Shown one piece after another: positions 41,131 to 49,125 of a stretch of 64,000 nt of DNA; the first letter of the stretch is position 1; each line of letters starts with the position of its first letter. The notes under the pieces were generated by a model. That model was given only the letters and a program-made list of their open reading frames with translations, was not told the origin of the DNA and did not search any database. This DNA comes from an uncultured Rhizobium sp. (GTDB taxonomy: Bacteria; Pseudomonadota; Alphaproteobacteria; Rhizobiales; Rhizobiaceae): NCBI GenBank assembly GCA_945952315.1, contig CAMFIE010000007.1, positions 93,404-157,403 on the forward strand, in the 5' to 3' direction. Made by a program: the position numbers and the translations under genes.

Positions 41131-41324
41131 GGAGTTTGCTCTTTCTCTGAAACGGTTTCTTGATCGCAAGAGGCACAACACGTGCAAAAAGCGATGCTGA
41201 ACATAACCATGACGTGCGATTGTGAAGCGATTGCGGCAAGCGCTTGCCGCCTGCCGGAAATTCCGCTAGAGCAGGGCCGCTTGCCGGAAACCATTGCGAC
41301 AAGCCGCCTAACACGCGACCGGCA

Positions 41325-41400
41325 GGGCCTGTAGCTCAATGGTTAGAGCCGGCGGCTCATAACCGCTTGGTTGGGGGTTCGAGTCCCTCCGGGCCCACCA
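41325..41400 (+). tRNA. tRNA with CAU anticodon, probably tRNA-Ile2
   Basis: A 76-base cloverleaf: acceptor GGGCCTG / CGGGCCC, D-arm GCTC...GAGC, anticodon loop CTCATAA (anticodon CAU), T-arm GGGGG-TTCGAGT-CCCTC and encoded CCA. The anticodon fits elongator Met, initiator Met or lysidine-modified Ile2. The D-loop and anticodon region (GGTTAGAGC, then CTCATAA followed by CGCTTGGT) closely resemble E. coli ileX, so Ile2 (reading AUA after TilS modification) is favoured. It lacks the C1-A72 mismatch of an initiator. The 3' end is the integration target of the adjacent insert. Confidence 0.85.
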
Positions 41401-41442
41401 AACTCTCTTATGTGTTTGTTTTTAATGATTTTTCACTTCTCT
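41385..41442 (+). repeat. left 58-bp direct repeat (attL-like) at the tRNA 3' end
   Basis: A 58-base sequence that starts inside the tRNA T-arm (its last 16 bases, CCCTCCGGGCCCACCA) and runs 42 bases beyond it. It recurs perfectly at 44715-44772, offset 3330 bases. Such tRNA-end repeats are the mark of integrase-mediated site-specific insertion. Confidence 0.85.
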
Positions 41443-41596
41443 GGTGCAGCTATGCGTTAGCCATTGTTTTTTTGGATTACGGTCAGACGAGCAGTATCAC
41501 GTACCGCCAGTGCTTCAAGCCTGTACCTGCGGCCGAGAGCTTGTATGGAAATTTCGCAGTTGCGAGTCCAAGCACTCGGTTTGTTGGCCCATTCGC

Positions 41597-42268
41597 CTAG
41601 AGCGCAGTGACCTTCCAGCCGTATTTCGGATTTTCAATCATCCCACCTGGATTGACGCAGTCTACGATAACTTCAATGCCTTGGGCATTTGGCAGGTGGC
41701 GTTCTTCCGGAAACCATGGCCTGTTACCATCTACAGCGATAAGCAAACCGTCGCCGTCGCCGATCGCAGCGAATTTGTTCGAGGGGGGCGCTAGCGTTGT
41801 GAGACCAAAAACACGCGTGCTGTCGGAAACCAGCATTTCCACATTATCGGTGGGTAGGCCAATTTCACTTACGCATATAAGATCAGAGCCTTTGAAAGGC
41901 GTTTTTGAAGGCGGGCCATTGCGCCTGCGTCGACCAATCAGTTCGAGGATCGAACCATCGGGTCCATCGAAGTAAATGGATTTCGATTGCCAGTATCCTT
42001 CCAACACAAAGCAATCCAAGCCATCTCTGTCTCGCTGCAAGGCCGTTCTTTGCCTTAGCCAGTCTGCGGCCTCATCAAATTGTTCGTAGCTGACATTGAA
42101 GGCCAGATGAAGACTACCGCTTAGGACCCGATTTCCAGCAATCAATTGGATCCGACTCCAGCCTACCTTTATTGATGTTCCATCAATTTCAAGGTCAAGA
42201 ACTTCACGAAAAAAGGATACGCTTGACCCGATGTCAGAAACGGGAAAAGTTGTTTTGAGGATTCGCAT
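41597..42268 (-). CDS. VOC-superfamily (glyoxalase-like) protein
   Basis: A 223-residue protein with two vicinal-oxygen-chelate modules. The first (about 1-110) starts RILKTTFPVSDIGSSVSFFR and ends in YFDGPDGSILELIGR, where Glu is a usual metal ligand; the second (about 125-215) is more diverged (VSEIGLPTDNVEMLV, then NKFAAIGDGDGLLIAV). It may be a lyase, dioxygenase or resistance protein; the function is unknown. An in-frame GTG two codons upstream (42274) has a GGAG box at shorter spacing and is an alternative start. Inside the tRNA island. The 380 bases to its right (42269-42652) hold no gene I can support. Confidence 0.7.
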   Translation of the reverse strand: MRILKTTFPVSDIGSSVSFFREVLDLEIDGTSIKVGWSRIQLIAGNRVLSGSLHLAFNVSYEQFDEAADWLRQRTALQRDRDGLDCFVLEGYWQSKSIYFDGPDGSILELIGRRRRNGPPSKTPFKGSDLICVSEIGLPTDNVEMLVSDSTRVFGLTTLAPPSNKFAAIGDGDGLLIAVDGNRPWFPEERHLPNAQGIEVIVDCVNPGGMIENPKYGWKVTAL

Positions 42269-42652
42269 ATTCACGAAACTCCATCACAGGGGAATACGGC
42301 AGAAGCGTTGCCGCAGGCCTTGTTATTTTAGAGCATGAAGCGCGCAGCAATCACGGTCCAGTATAGAAGACCAGATCAGAGGAATAAGGCGCTGTAAATA
42401 TTAGATCGCCGGAAATGCTGCACGACGCGAATTTTCAGAAAGGTGAGCCACCGGCAAATCCTATTTAGTGCAACTTGTCCCTTGAACCCAGGTTCACTCC
42501 TGAGGTTGACTTCTCAGTAAATGGGGGCAGATAAAAGATATGCATTATAGGAACTGTGGTCTGGTCTTTTCTGTAGACCTAGTGACATCTGTAAAGGTTG
42601 AAAATCAACTCAAAATTCAGCGCAATAGCATTCCAAAATCAAGGGTGTGAAG

Positions 42653-43066
42653 ATGTTTCAACTTCGTTTCCTCGGCTATTTGTCAGCCATACTCGTTGGC
42701 ACACTGATAGTCTTCACCGGGATAGAGGTTATTGAATTTGGTGTGATGGGAATTGTGAGTGGTCCCTTAAAGTGGGGAGGCGGGTTGCTGATCTTGTTTT
42801 TCTTTGGAGTGTTTACAGCCCCGGTGGGCCTCCTTGGCAGATATCTGTGCGGCATGCTTCCATACGATCCGTTGCATGTAGCGTGCACGTCAGGCGCAGT
42901 TATTGCCCTTGTTTTGATGCCGTTCATTCAGCCACTGATTACTTCCGCTACGTGGGATAAGAACCTCCTCTCCTTCGCACTCGTCTATCTGCTCGCGGGA
43001 ACCGTTGGAGGTTATGTCTGGTATCGCGTAGAATTCCGTTGCCGTTTTCTTGGTGCAGGAGCGTGA
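42653..43066 (+). CDS. small integral membrane protein of the island
   Basis: A 137-residue protein with four predicted membrane segments (about 8-28, 40-62, 78-95 and 108-126, for example GGGLLILFFFGVFTAPVGLL). No catalytic motif and no recognised family. A GTG two codons upstream is an alternative start. AT-rich codon use relative to core genes. Confidence 0.6.
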   Translation: MFQLRFLGYLSAILVGTLIVFTGIEVIEFGVMGIVSGPLKWGGGLLILFFFGVFTAPVGLLGRYLCGMLPYDPLHVACTSGAVIALVLMPFIQPLITSATWDKNLLSFALVYLLAGTVGGYVWYRVEFRCRFLGAGA

Positions 43067-43243
43067 ATGTGAAGAGTGGCGCTTCTGTCCGTCGCTGAAT
43101 GATTTCCGAACGGGGATCCTCTGACGGTTTCAGGGAAAGCGAGTTGGGTAAATCCCATCCTGTTTGCAAAATCCTACAAGTTTCTGGCTGCGGCTGAAAC
43201 TTTCGAGGTTCGCTTTACGGTGCCGCAACCCCGACTTGCCATT

Positions 43244-43531
43244 CTAATGTCCGGTCAAAACCCCTGTCATTACGCCAATCCCAGCAATGGCAAATATCAG
43301 CCCCATGACGAAAATGAATGGAAGTCCGGTTTCGAACGTTTGCTGAGGGGTTAGTCGTTTGCCACCCGGCTCTTCTCCTTCATATATTTCCGGCCCAAAT
43401 TCATCATTGAAGTCCCAGTTTCGCTTTTGAAGATGGCGAAGCATTTTAATCCACTGGTACGCCGCCCATACAGCGAGGCCTCCCCCAATTGCCAAAAAGA
43501 CAGGACCTATTATCTTATCGTCGGTGACCAT
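43244..43531 (-). CDS. 95-residue two-span membrane protein of the island
   Basis: Two hydrophobic segments (about 8-27, IIGPVFLAIGGGLAVWAAYQ, and 70-92, LPFIFVMGLIFAIAGIGVMT) flank a charged loop rich in Asp, Glu and Pro. No recognised family. Function unknown. Confidence 0.55.
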   Translation of the reverse strand: MVTDDKIIGPVFLAIGGGLAVWAAYQWIKMLRHLQKRNWDFNDEFGPEIYEGEEPGGKRLTPQQTFETGLPFIFVMGLIFAIAGIGVMTGVLTGH

Positions 43532-43739
43532 TCGCTACCTTGGGTTTGGAAGAGCAATCTTTCGGATACCTACCAAATGTTCTGCTCAGATTATGTTAAT
43601 CGGTATGCCCGCTCCCGACAACGGCAACAATAATTTCGGTTTCTGTACGAGGTAGACTTGCATCGCCTTTATTGCAGGACTTGCATTTCGACCAACCCAG
43701 AACATAGCTTTATCTTCAAGATTGAATTGCAGGGCTGAA

Positions 43740-44117
43740 ATGACGCAAAAGCTTGTATCAAAAGACGGATTTACGGCACGCTTTGAGATGACGTTTAATC
43801 GAGATGACCCCAGAAATACCTACAGCGTTGTCCTGCCCAACGGCCGAAAATACTATGGAGAGTTCGCAAGGAAATTTGCGGCTAATGGTGACGACCACGA
43901 TTTCTGGATCGGCCCATTCGGCGTTTCTGATCCTTGGTCTGTAGGGTATGCAGAAAAAGTGTTCTCAGCGGATGAGGCCGAATTCATCAAACAAGCGGTA
44001 ATTGCATTGTTCATGGACAAGGAAGCACGAGAGTTAACGCCAGACGCAAAGAGCTATGGAGCGAAATTCCTCGGCAGCATCGAGTTCGCTGAGGATTGGA
44101 TACGGATCGCAGACTAG
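43740..44117 (+). CDS. uncharacterised 125-residue soluble protein of the island
   Basis: Start MTQKLVSKDGFTARFEMTFN; the middle has SVVLPNGRKYYGEF and DHDFWIGPFGVSDP, suggesting a small beta-rich fold followed by a helix (DEAEFIKQAVIALFMDKEA). No signal peptide or membrane span and no family I recognise. A TTG six codons upstream is possible. Its stop overlaps that of the next gene by four bases, convergently. Confidence 0.55.
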   Translation: MTQKLVSKDGFTARFEMTFNRDDPRNTYSVVLPNGRKYYGEFARKFAANGDDHDFWIGPFGVSDPWSVGYAEKVFSADEAEFIKQAVIALFMDKEARELTPDAKSYGAKFLGSIEFAEDWIRIAD

Positions 44118-44596
44118 CCTTTTGCGACGCGTTCTTTTCTTTTGCATAAGGGCAATTTCACGGTGGTAACGACCCAGAATAGACTTCCGGCAAAGCCGCC
44201 CACAGCGGCCGTATATCCGGCAAAAAGAAATGTATCAAACAAGTCGCTCAAAGACGCATCCTCTGGATTGGCTACTTGATGCAGGATGTAGAGCATCAGA
44301 AATATGCCCACTGGAGCCGACGCTATGATAACGCCGCCGAGAACCCAATTGCTCATCCTGTTGGCAATCCATCCATTTAATATGAGGATAGCAGGCGCTC
44401 CCAGCAAAAACGTGACAGGATACGCGTAGACGGTTGCAGTGGATATCGCAGCCACAACGATTCCATCAGCGGCGGTTTTTATCCCGCCAAGGATCAATAT
44501 ACCAAAGGCAAATACAAACGACGCGATTAGCGGCACTAATAAAACCGCTACAGCGATGCGCCACAAAGGCAGATTTTCCGAGACCTGAAGTGCCAT
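44114..44596 (-). CDS. 160-residue four-span membrane protein of the island
   Basis: Four hydrophobic segments (about 12-35, 43-75, 83-105 and 120-145) and a basic C-terminal tail (KLPLCKRKERVAKG) expected in the cytoplasm. No family recognised. Last gene before the right repeat; the spacer 44597-44714 has nothing else visible. Confidence 0.55.
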   Translation of the reverse strand: MALQVSENLPLWRIAVAVLLVPLIASFVFAFGILILGGIKTAADGIVVAAISTATVYAYPVTFLLGAPAILILNGWIANRMSNWVLGGVIIASAPVGIFLMLYILHQVANPEDASLSDLFDTFLFAGYTAAVGGFAGSLFWVVTTVKLPLCKRKERVAKG

Positions 44597-44714
44597 AGGT
44601 TGCTTTCATATCATCAAGACGCTGCAGCATCAAACCGGTTATCGAAATGGATGGCACCAGTTCCTTCGGGCAAACCGCAAACCAAAGTATTTGTTTTTAA
44701 AAAGCTTTCCCACG

Positions 44715-44772
44715 CCCTCCGGGCCCACCAAACTCTCTTATGTGTTTGTTTTTAATGATTTTTCACTTCTCT
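44715..44772 (+). repeat. right 58-bp direct repeat (attR-like)
   Basis: Perfect copy of 41385-41442. It carries only the last 16 bases of the tRNA, so the intact tRNA lies at the left end and the right copy is the displaced partial duplicate. The 107 bases that follow show no gene. Confidence 0.85.
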
Positions 44773-44879
44773 CTTGCGGTGATCCGAGAACTGACTTCTC
44801 ACGAGTTGGGGTCTCCGGCGAACCTGGCACAGTTCTGTCCTACGAAATCTCTGCGGTGCAAAACTGCTGCCTGCTGGAG

Positions 44880-46151
44880 CTAAACCGGGAATATGGGGGC
44901 GAAGCCGCCGCCGGGGGTGCGGAAATTCGTCGTTTGTCCCTGATAGATGCGGGCGGCGGTCATCAGCAGATCGCCATCGTAGGTGTAAAGTCTGATGTCC
45001 ATCTTCTGATGCGCATCGACGGCACCATTTTTCACCAGACGTTCGCTGGGCGGAATGAGGCTCTGGGCGATATAGTCGTGTTCCAGAATATTGGCCCAGG
45101 TCGATTTCGTGAGCTTGTCACCGCGATAGACGGCTTTTCCGCCATGCCCAGCGAGTGGCTTGAAGAACAGGGTCTTGCGGTTGGCCCAAAGCGTTTCCGC
45201 ATTATCGGGGGTCACCGGTGTGGATTGCGGTATGGCACGCAAAATCTCGATATCGCCCGCAGACACGCCAAGTTCTGCCAGACGTTCAGGATCCGACAGC
45301 CAGACAAGATTGCGCTTGTTGGCCAGCAGGGCGTGATGGTGCGGGCCGGGCGAGATCACGGCTGCGGATGCGATATAGGCCTCCCGGAGCGCCCGGCTGG
45401 CCGGAGCCTCGAGTTCGAAATCCACCAGCCGGTTGTAAACCAGATCGATGACGGTTTCGCCAAGCATCAACGCGTGTCCGTCAAAGTTGAGTTCGGAAGG
45501 ATTGCAGATGAACACCCGGAATCCGGCCCGCTCCAGCATGGCCTCTGCAAGCAGGAACTCCGGGTACAGATACTGGCCGTGCGGGTTCTCATCGACAATC
45601 GCGATGGTTTTGAGCGCCCGTTCGATGCCCTGATGCCTCCACTCGGTCTGGACCATATTGACAACTTTTGCGGGAAAATCCGGGCTTTGCCTCAGATCGA
45701 AGAATTCGGAGACCTGCTCGCAACAGGCCTGCTGCGCCGTGCGCAATATCGCGTTCAGAAATGCCCCGCCGGCATTCGTGTTGATCTCGATCAGCTTCGG
45801 GCCTTCGTGCGTCAAATGAAAATCGTAGCCCATGAACAGGCCTCTGGTGCCCTTGTCTTCGCGAACGAATGCCGGGGCATGCCCAAGGGCAAGATCTTGA
45901 AAAGACGGGCGTCTGGCAACCCGCTCAATCGCCCGCGCCACCGAAAGCATGGCCTCCACATCCGAATGCGAGACAAAGGTTGGGTTCAGCGCAAAAAGAT
46001 GGGGGTGGGTCGTGCTGAGGGAATGCCAATCCAGAAGGCCCGGTGCCGCTGTGTTCAGGCTGTTGAAGAGCCTGTCCTGATCCAGCGTCATGCAGAAGCA
46101 AGTCTGGTTGAGGTGATCCGCGATGGCGCGATGGGCAATGGCCGTTGTCAT
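44880..46151 (-). CDS. circularly permuted ATP-grasp-type ligase, unknown substrate
   Basis: A 423-residue protein. The Mg-binding ExN element (LIEINTNAGGAFLNA, E122-N124) comes before the nucleotide-binding Lys and Gly-rich loop (FFKPLAGHGGKAVYRG, K331), and DIRLYTYDGDLLMTAARIYQ follows. This inverted order marks the circularly permuted ATP-grasp group, whose members form peptide-like amide bonds (glutathionylspermidine-type and ribosomal-peptide-type ligases). Start overlaps the ArsR stop by ATGA. No partner enzyme is beside it, so the product could be a thiol, peptide or polyamine conjugate made under metal(loid) stress. Specific function unknown. Confidence 0.7.
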   Translation of the reverse strand: MTTAIAHRAIADHLNQTCFCMTLDQDRLFNSLNTAAPGLLDWHSLSTTHPHLFALNPTFVSHSDVEAMLSVARAIERVARRPSFQDLALGHAPAFVREDKGTRGLFMGYDFHLTHEGPKLIEINTNAGGAFLNAILRTAQQACCEQVSEFFDLRQSPDFPAKVVNMVQTEWRHQGIERALKTIAIVDENPHGQYLYPEFLLAEAMLERAGFRVFICNPSELNFDGHALMLGETVIDLVYNRLVDFELEAPASRALREAYIASAAVISPGPHHHALLANKRNLVWLSDPERLAELGVSAGDIEILRAIPQSTPVTPDNAETLWANRKTLFFKPLAGHGGKAVYRGDKLTKSTWANILEHDYIAQSLIPPSERLVKNGAVDAHQKMDIRLYTYDGDLLMTAARIYQGQTTNFRTPGGGFAPIFPV

Positions 46152-46528
46152 GGAATTTCACCTTCCGGTTGCACCGTCTGTTCATCTGTCGTTGCCAGGC
46201 ACTGGGCAAACAGGTTTCGCCTTTCCGCGCTGCAGGCATCGTTGCTGCCCAGGCAGCACTCCATCACCATGTAGAATGCCAGATCGGAAACGGTCTTGAT
46301 TTTGGCGCGGTAGATGATTGACCGGCTTTGGCGCGCCTGCGTCACAAGGTCGGCCCGTGCCAATATCGCAAGATGGGCCGAAAGCGTGTTTTGCGGAACA
46401 CCGACCATGCGCGCCAAATCTCCGGCGGCAAGGCCGGTCGGTTCATGGCGGACAAGGCAGCGGAACGCATTCAGGCGCGTATCCTGAGCGAGGGCGGCAA
46501 ATACGGTTACGGCGGTTAAAGAATCCAT
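46148..46528 (-). CDS. ArsR-family metal(loid)-type regulator of the ATP-grasp gene
   Basis: A 126-residue winged-helix repressor with ALAQDTRLNAFRCLVRHEP and recognition helix VPQNTLSAHLAILARADLV. A C-terminal Cys cluster (MECCLGSNDACS, C91, C92 and C99) resembles the arsenite-binding tail of alphaproteobacterial ArsR. It forms a two-gene operon with the ATP-grasp gene (four-base overlap). The effector is likely As(III) or a related thiophile, but that is inference. Confidence 0.82.
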   Translation of the reverse strand: MDSLTAVTVFAALAQDTRLNAFRCLVRHEPTGLAAGDLARMVGVPQNTLSAHLAILARADLVTQARQSRSIIYRAKIKTVSDLAFYMVMECCLGSNDACSAERRNLFAQCLATTDEQTVQPEGEIP

Positions 46529-46576
46529 ATTTCTAGAAATATAGAAATGATAGGATATGTCAATCCCGACCAGAGG

Positions 46577-46614
46577 CCGGTTCTTTAGGGTCAGGCCGGT
46601 TCGGTAGGGTCAGG
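46577..46614. repeat. two tandem 19-bp repeats
   Basis: CCGGTTCTTTAGGGTCAGG is followed directly by CCGGTTCGGTAGGGTCAGG, differing at two positions. The second copy overlaps the stop codon of the small gene at 46610. Confidence 0.7.
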
Positions 46615-46834
46615 CCGGATTGGCGCGCTTCTTGAGCAAGGCAGATGTTGCCCGTGCCCTGTCTTCGGATTGCTTTGCCAGGCGTGCTTCCCGAAGGCGG
46701 AGAGTTTTGTCCTCGCGGACCTTTGCCATATATTCGTTTTCCGCAACCGCGTTTTCTTTGGAGAAGAACTGGGATTGCAGCTTGCCGAAAGCGGCCTCGG
46801 CCGCCATGCGAGACTTGCTGAATTGGTTTGTCAT
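46610..46834 (-). CDS. small basic hypothetical protein
   Basis: A 74-residue, strongly basic, mostly helical protein (MTNQFSKSRMAAEAAFGKLQ at the start; KTLRLREARLAKQSEDRARA later). The composition suggests a coiled coil or nucleic-acid-binding helix. An AGGAAAG box supports the start at 46834. Separated from the cold-shock gene upstream by a terminator. No known function. Confidence 0.6.
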   Translation of the reverse strand: MTNQFSKSRMAAEAAFGKLQSQFFSKENAVAENEYMAKVREDKTLRLREARLAKQSEDRARATSALLKKRANPA

Positions 46835-46867
46835 AAGGTTTCTTTCCTGAGTTGTTGCCACCGCAAC

Positions 46868-46892
46868 AAAAAAGCCGGGCAGTAAGCCCGGC
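46868..46892 (-). terminator. terminator of the second cold-shock gene
   Basis: Stem GCCGGGC / GCCCGGC, loop AGTAA, followed by six T residues on the minus strand, 67 bases past the stop. Confidence 0.85.
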
Positions 46893-46958
46893 CTCCTTCA
46901 GTCGACGCTCTCAACAGTGCCAGTACATCCGTGGTCAAGGGAGAGCGGACAACCGTTG

Positions 46959-47168
46959 TTAAGCAGCCTGGAGATTGCAGGCAGACATCTTGCCCGACTT
47001 GTTGTCTCTCTGCAGTTCATAGGCGAGCTTTTGACCCTCTACGATTTCGCGCATGCCAGCGCGTTCAACTGCCGAGATATGGACGAACGCGTCAGCGCCG
47101 CCGTTGTCAGGCTGGATGAAGCCGAAGCCCTTGGTGGAATTGAACCATTTTACTGTGCCGGTGGTCAT
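46959..47168 (-). CDS. cspA: cold-shock protein, CspA family (second copy)
   Basis: A 69-residue cold-shock domain with RNP1 (KGFGFIQP) and RNP2 (AFVHISAV) intact. It differs from the first copy at 2851 mainly in the C-terminal half (ELQRDNKSGKMSACNLQAA, including an unusual Cys). Monocistronic, with a 5' leader in the 47169-47340 gap. Confidence 0.92.
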   Translation of the reverse strand: MTTGTVKWFNSTKGFGFIQPDNGGADAFVHISAVERAGMREIVEGQKLAYELQRDNKSGKMSACNLQAA

Positions 47169-47347
47169 GATGAACCCTTTCTTGGCGCATGAGTGTCCAC
47201 AGCGTTCTTACGCTGCAGATTGAGATAGCGATTTTTGAAGGGAAAGGTTCGATCAGGGCGCGCTGCTGGAGCGCGAATAGCAAAACTTAGCGAGCAAAAT
47301 TCGATAACCCTACATATGTGGGCTGGATGAGTATGTCAATGCTGGGT

Positions 47348-47959
47348 TCAGCTATTTCCGGGAATAATATTCTTGGTTGTGTCGCCGGTGGCCGAAACGT
47401 CGTGTTTTGTCGCCAGCACAAGACTGCGCGCGGCTTCGGCTGCGGAGCTCGTCGAGAAGGCTGGGGAACGCATGCGATTTTGCAGAAAGGCTTTGGGCAG
47501 GGCGGCGCGAGGCACAAAGGCAAACAGGGCGCGCAGCCATTTCTGCGGGCCGGGACGTTCCGGCCAATTCGCATCGAGATCGAGATGCCAGGTGTCCGGG
47601 CCGTCATCGTCTTCATTGCGGATCAGGTCGATGGCCATGTCTTCGGTCTCGAGCGAAAACCGGTCGATTTTGCCAAACAGACGCTGTTCGATCTCGATTC
47701 TGCCGGGCCGGAAGGTCCAGATCATGTCCGGTGCCGTGACGACGAAGAGCATGAAAGCCAAAAGAACCTGCAGGCCGCCCACGACAATCACTCCGAAAAA
47801 CAAGGATGCGATATTGAACGGCCAGAGGCCGGGGCCAAGCTCGCGAACAAGCATGACCATCATCCCGCTTGCGAGTGCCCCCATGATGATCCGCAGGACG
47901 AGCGGAAAATGATTGCTGACGGTGATTGCGTTATCTTCTCCGCCGTTTGGCCCACGCAT
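47348..47959 (-). CDS. uncharacterised two-span membrane protein
   Basis: A 203-residue protein with two membrane segments (about 22-40 and 50-75; FGVIVVGGLQVLLAFMLFVV), then a soluble domain of about 125 residues with a PH-like opening (IWTFRPGRIEIEQRLFGKID). ATG at 47959 is preferred to a TTG two codons upstream. No family I can name; neighbours give no clue. Confidence 0.6.
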   Translation of the reverse strand: MRGPNGGEDNAITVSNHFPLVLRIIMGALASGMMVMLVRELGPGLWPFNIASLFFGVIVVGGLQVLLAFMLFVVTAPDMIWTFRPGRIEIEQRLFGKIDRFSLETEDMAIDLIRNEDDDGPDTWHLDLDANWPERPGPQKWLRALFAFVPRAALPKAFLQNRMRSPAFSTSSAAEAARSLVLATKHDVSATGDTTKNIIPGNS

Positions 47960-48236
47960 TTCCAAGACGTCTCCCTTTTTACGAGGGCTTACTATGCCAT
48001 GGTCTTACTAAGGAAATATATTCACGGACCTTTCGGCGCTCAATGCGCAAAAGGGCTTGTGCCGGAAAAGATGGAGCAGTTTGTAAATGAGCGATGAAGC
48101 AGAAGCCTAAGCACAAGAGACCGATGGCTGAAAAGGTAAATGCAGGATTCTCTGCGGGTTATTGTCGGTTTCGTCTTTTCCTGTTTTGCCATTGGCCTTT
48201 TGAACTGATAATTCAGGCAAAACCGGAGAGTCTAGC

Positions 48237-48650
48237 ATGAAGCAATTCATGATTGCCCTGTCACTTGTCGGCTTCTTTTCCCCGCCTTGCCTTGCCTTTG
48301 CCGATGACGCTTCGAAATGTCAGGTCAAGGAGATGGTGGATTATTCCAAAGCCGAATTGGAAGCTGCGGACAAGGCACTGAATGAGCAATACAAGAAGAC
48401 TCGGGAAACTCTGGAGAAAAACTGGGACCCGGAGTATTCCAATATGCCGGAACAAAGTGCAGTTGAAGTCTTGCTCAAGGCTCAACGCGCCTGGATTGCT
48501 TATCGGGACGCCGAATGCAGGCTGAGAGCAAAAAGATTTGATGGCGGTACAGCATACAGCGAAATTTTTGCGGGCTGCATTGGTGATTTGACCGTGAAGC
48601 GCACACAGGATCTTTGCTACACTGAAGATGATTTCGCCAACGGAGGTTGA
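48237..48650 (+). CDS. LprI/DUF1311-family exported protein
   Basis: A 137-residue protein with a signal peptide (MKQFMIALSLVGFFSPPCLA, cleavage near AFA-DD) and the DUF1311 pattern: LEAADKALNEQYKKTRETL, AQRAWIAYRDAECRL and three further Cys that form disulfides. Family members include LprI of Mycobacterium, a lysozyme inhibitor; the role here may be envelope protection. A GGAGAG box precedes the start. Confidence 0.82.
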   Translation: MKQFMIALSLVGFFSPPCLAFADDASKCQVKEMVDYSKAELEAADKALNEQYKKTRETLEKNWDPEYSNMPEQSAVEVLLKAQRAWIAYRDAECRLRAKRFDGGTAYSEIFAGCIGDLTVKRTQDLCYTEDDFANGG

Positions 48651-48699
48651 CGACCATCCGTCGACAGAAATTGCGATTGCGTTGCCAGCAATGCCGCGC

Positions 48700-49101
48700 T
48701 TAGCCCACCACTTGTCCATCTTCCTTGGTAAAGGGTGTCGCGAAACGACCTTCGGGCAGGATTTCGAGGAGCTTTTCGGAGGGGCGGCAGAGGCGTGTGC
48801 CGATCTCGGTGATGACGAAGGGCCGGTTTATGAGGGCGGGATTGGCAACCATGGCATCCAGCAAAGCGGCGTCTGAAAGCGAAGGGTCGGAAAGCCCCAG
48901 CGCATCGAAAAGGTCGCCCTTGTCGCGCATTGCCTGCCGCGGCGTGAGGCCTGCATTGCGGATCATGGTTTCGAGCTCCGCGCGGTCAGGCGGCGATTTC
49001 AGGTATTCGATGATTTCGGGTTCGATGCCCGCATGGCGCAGCATCGCCAGCGTATTGCGCGAGGTGCCGCAGGCCGGGTTGTGATAGATGGTCACGGACA
49101 T
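48700..49101 (-). CDS. arsC: arsenate reductase, glutaredoxin-dependent (ArsC)
   Basis: A 133-residue thioredoxin-fold protein of the ArsC/Spx family. The catalytic Cys is C11 in YHNPACGTSRNTL; further basic residues in RPFVITEIGTRLCRPSE complete the arsenate site, and the length is that of plasmid R773-type ArsC. It would reduce arsenate to arsenite using glutathione and glutaredoxin. No ars transporter is adjacent. Start MSVTIYHNPACG is preferred over an upstream TTG. Confidence 0.88.
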   Translation of the reverse strand: MSVTIYHNPACGTSRNTLAMLRHAGIEPEIIEYLKSPPDRAELETMIRNAGLTPRQAMRDKGDLFDALGLSDPSLSDAALLDAMVANPALINRPFVITEIGTRLCRPSEKLLEILPEGRFATPFTKEDGQVVG

Positions 49102-49125
49102 GGATCGTTCCTCAGGCTGTCTCAA

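Larger units (their letters stand above)
41385..44772. mobile_element. 3.3-kb tRNA-associated island without an integrase
   Basis: The segment bounded by the two 58-bp repeats carries five genes: a VOC-domain protein, three small membrane proteins and an acidic soluble protein. Their codon use and the spacers are visibly more AT-rich than the core genes on either side. No integrase, transposase or excisionase is present, so it is either a remnant or a non-autonomous element mobilised in trans. Whether further tandem units lie to the right (the ArsR/ATP-grasp operon starts 107 bases past the right repeat) is open. Confidence 0.7.

Noticed and set aside
42275..42646. Spacer in the tRNA island, examined for an integrase or small RNA
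   Set aside because: No open frame of note, no terminator and no strong promoter found.
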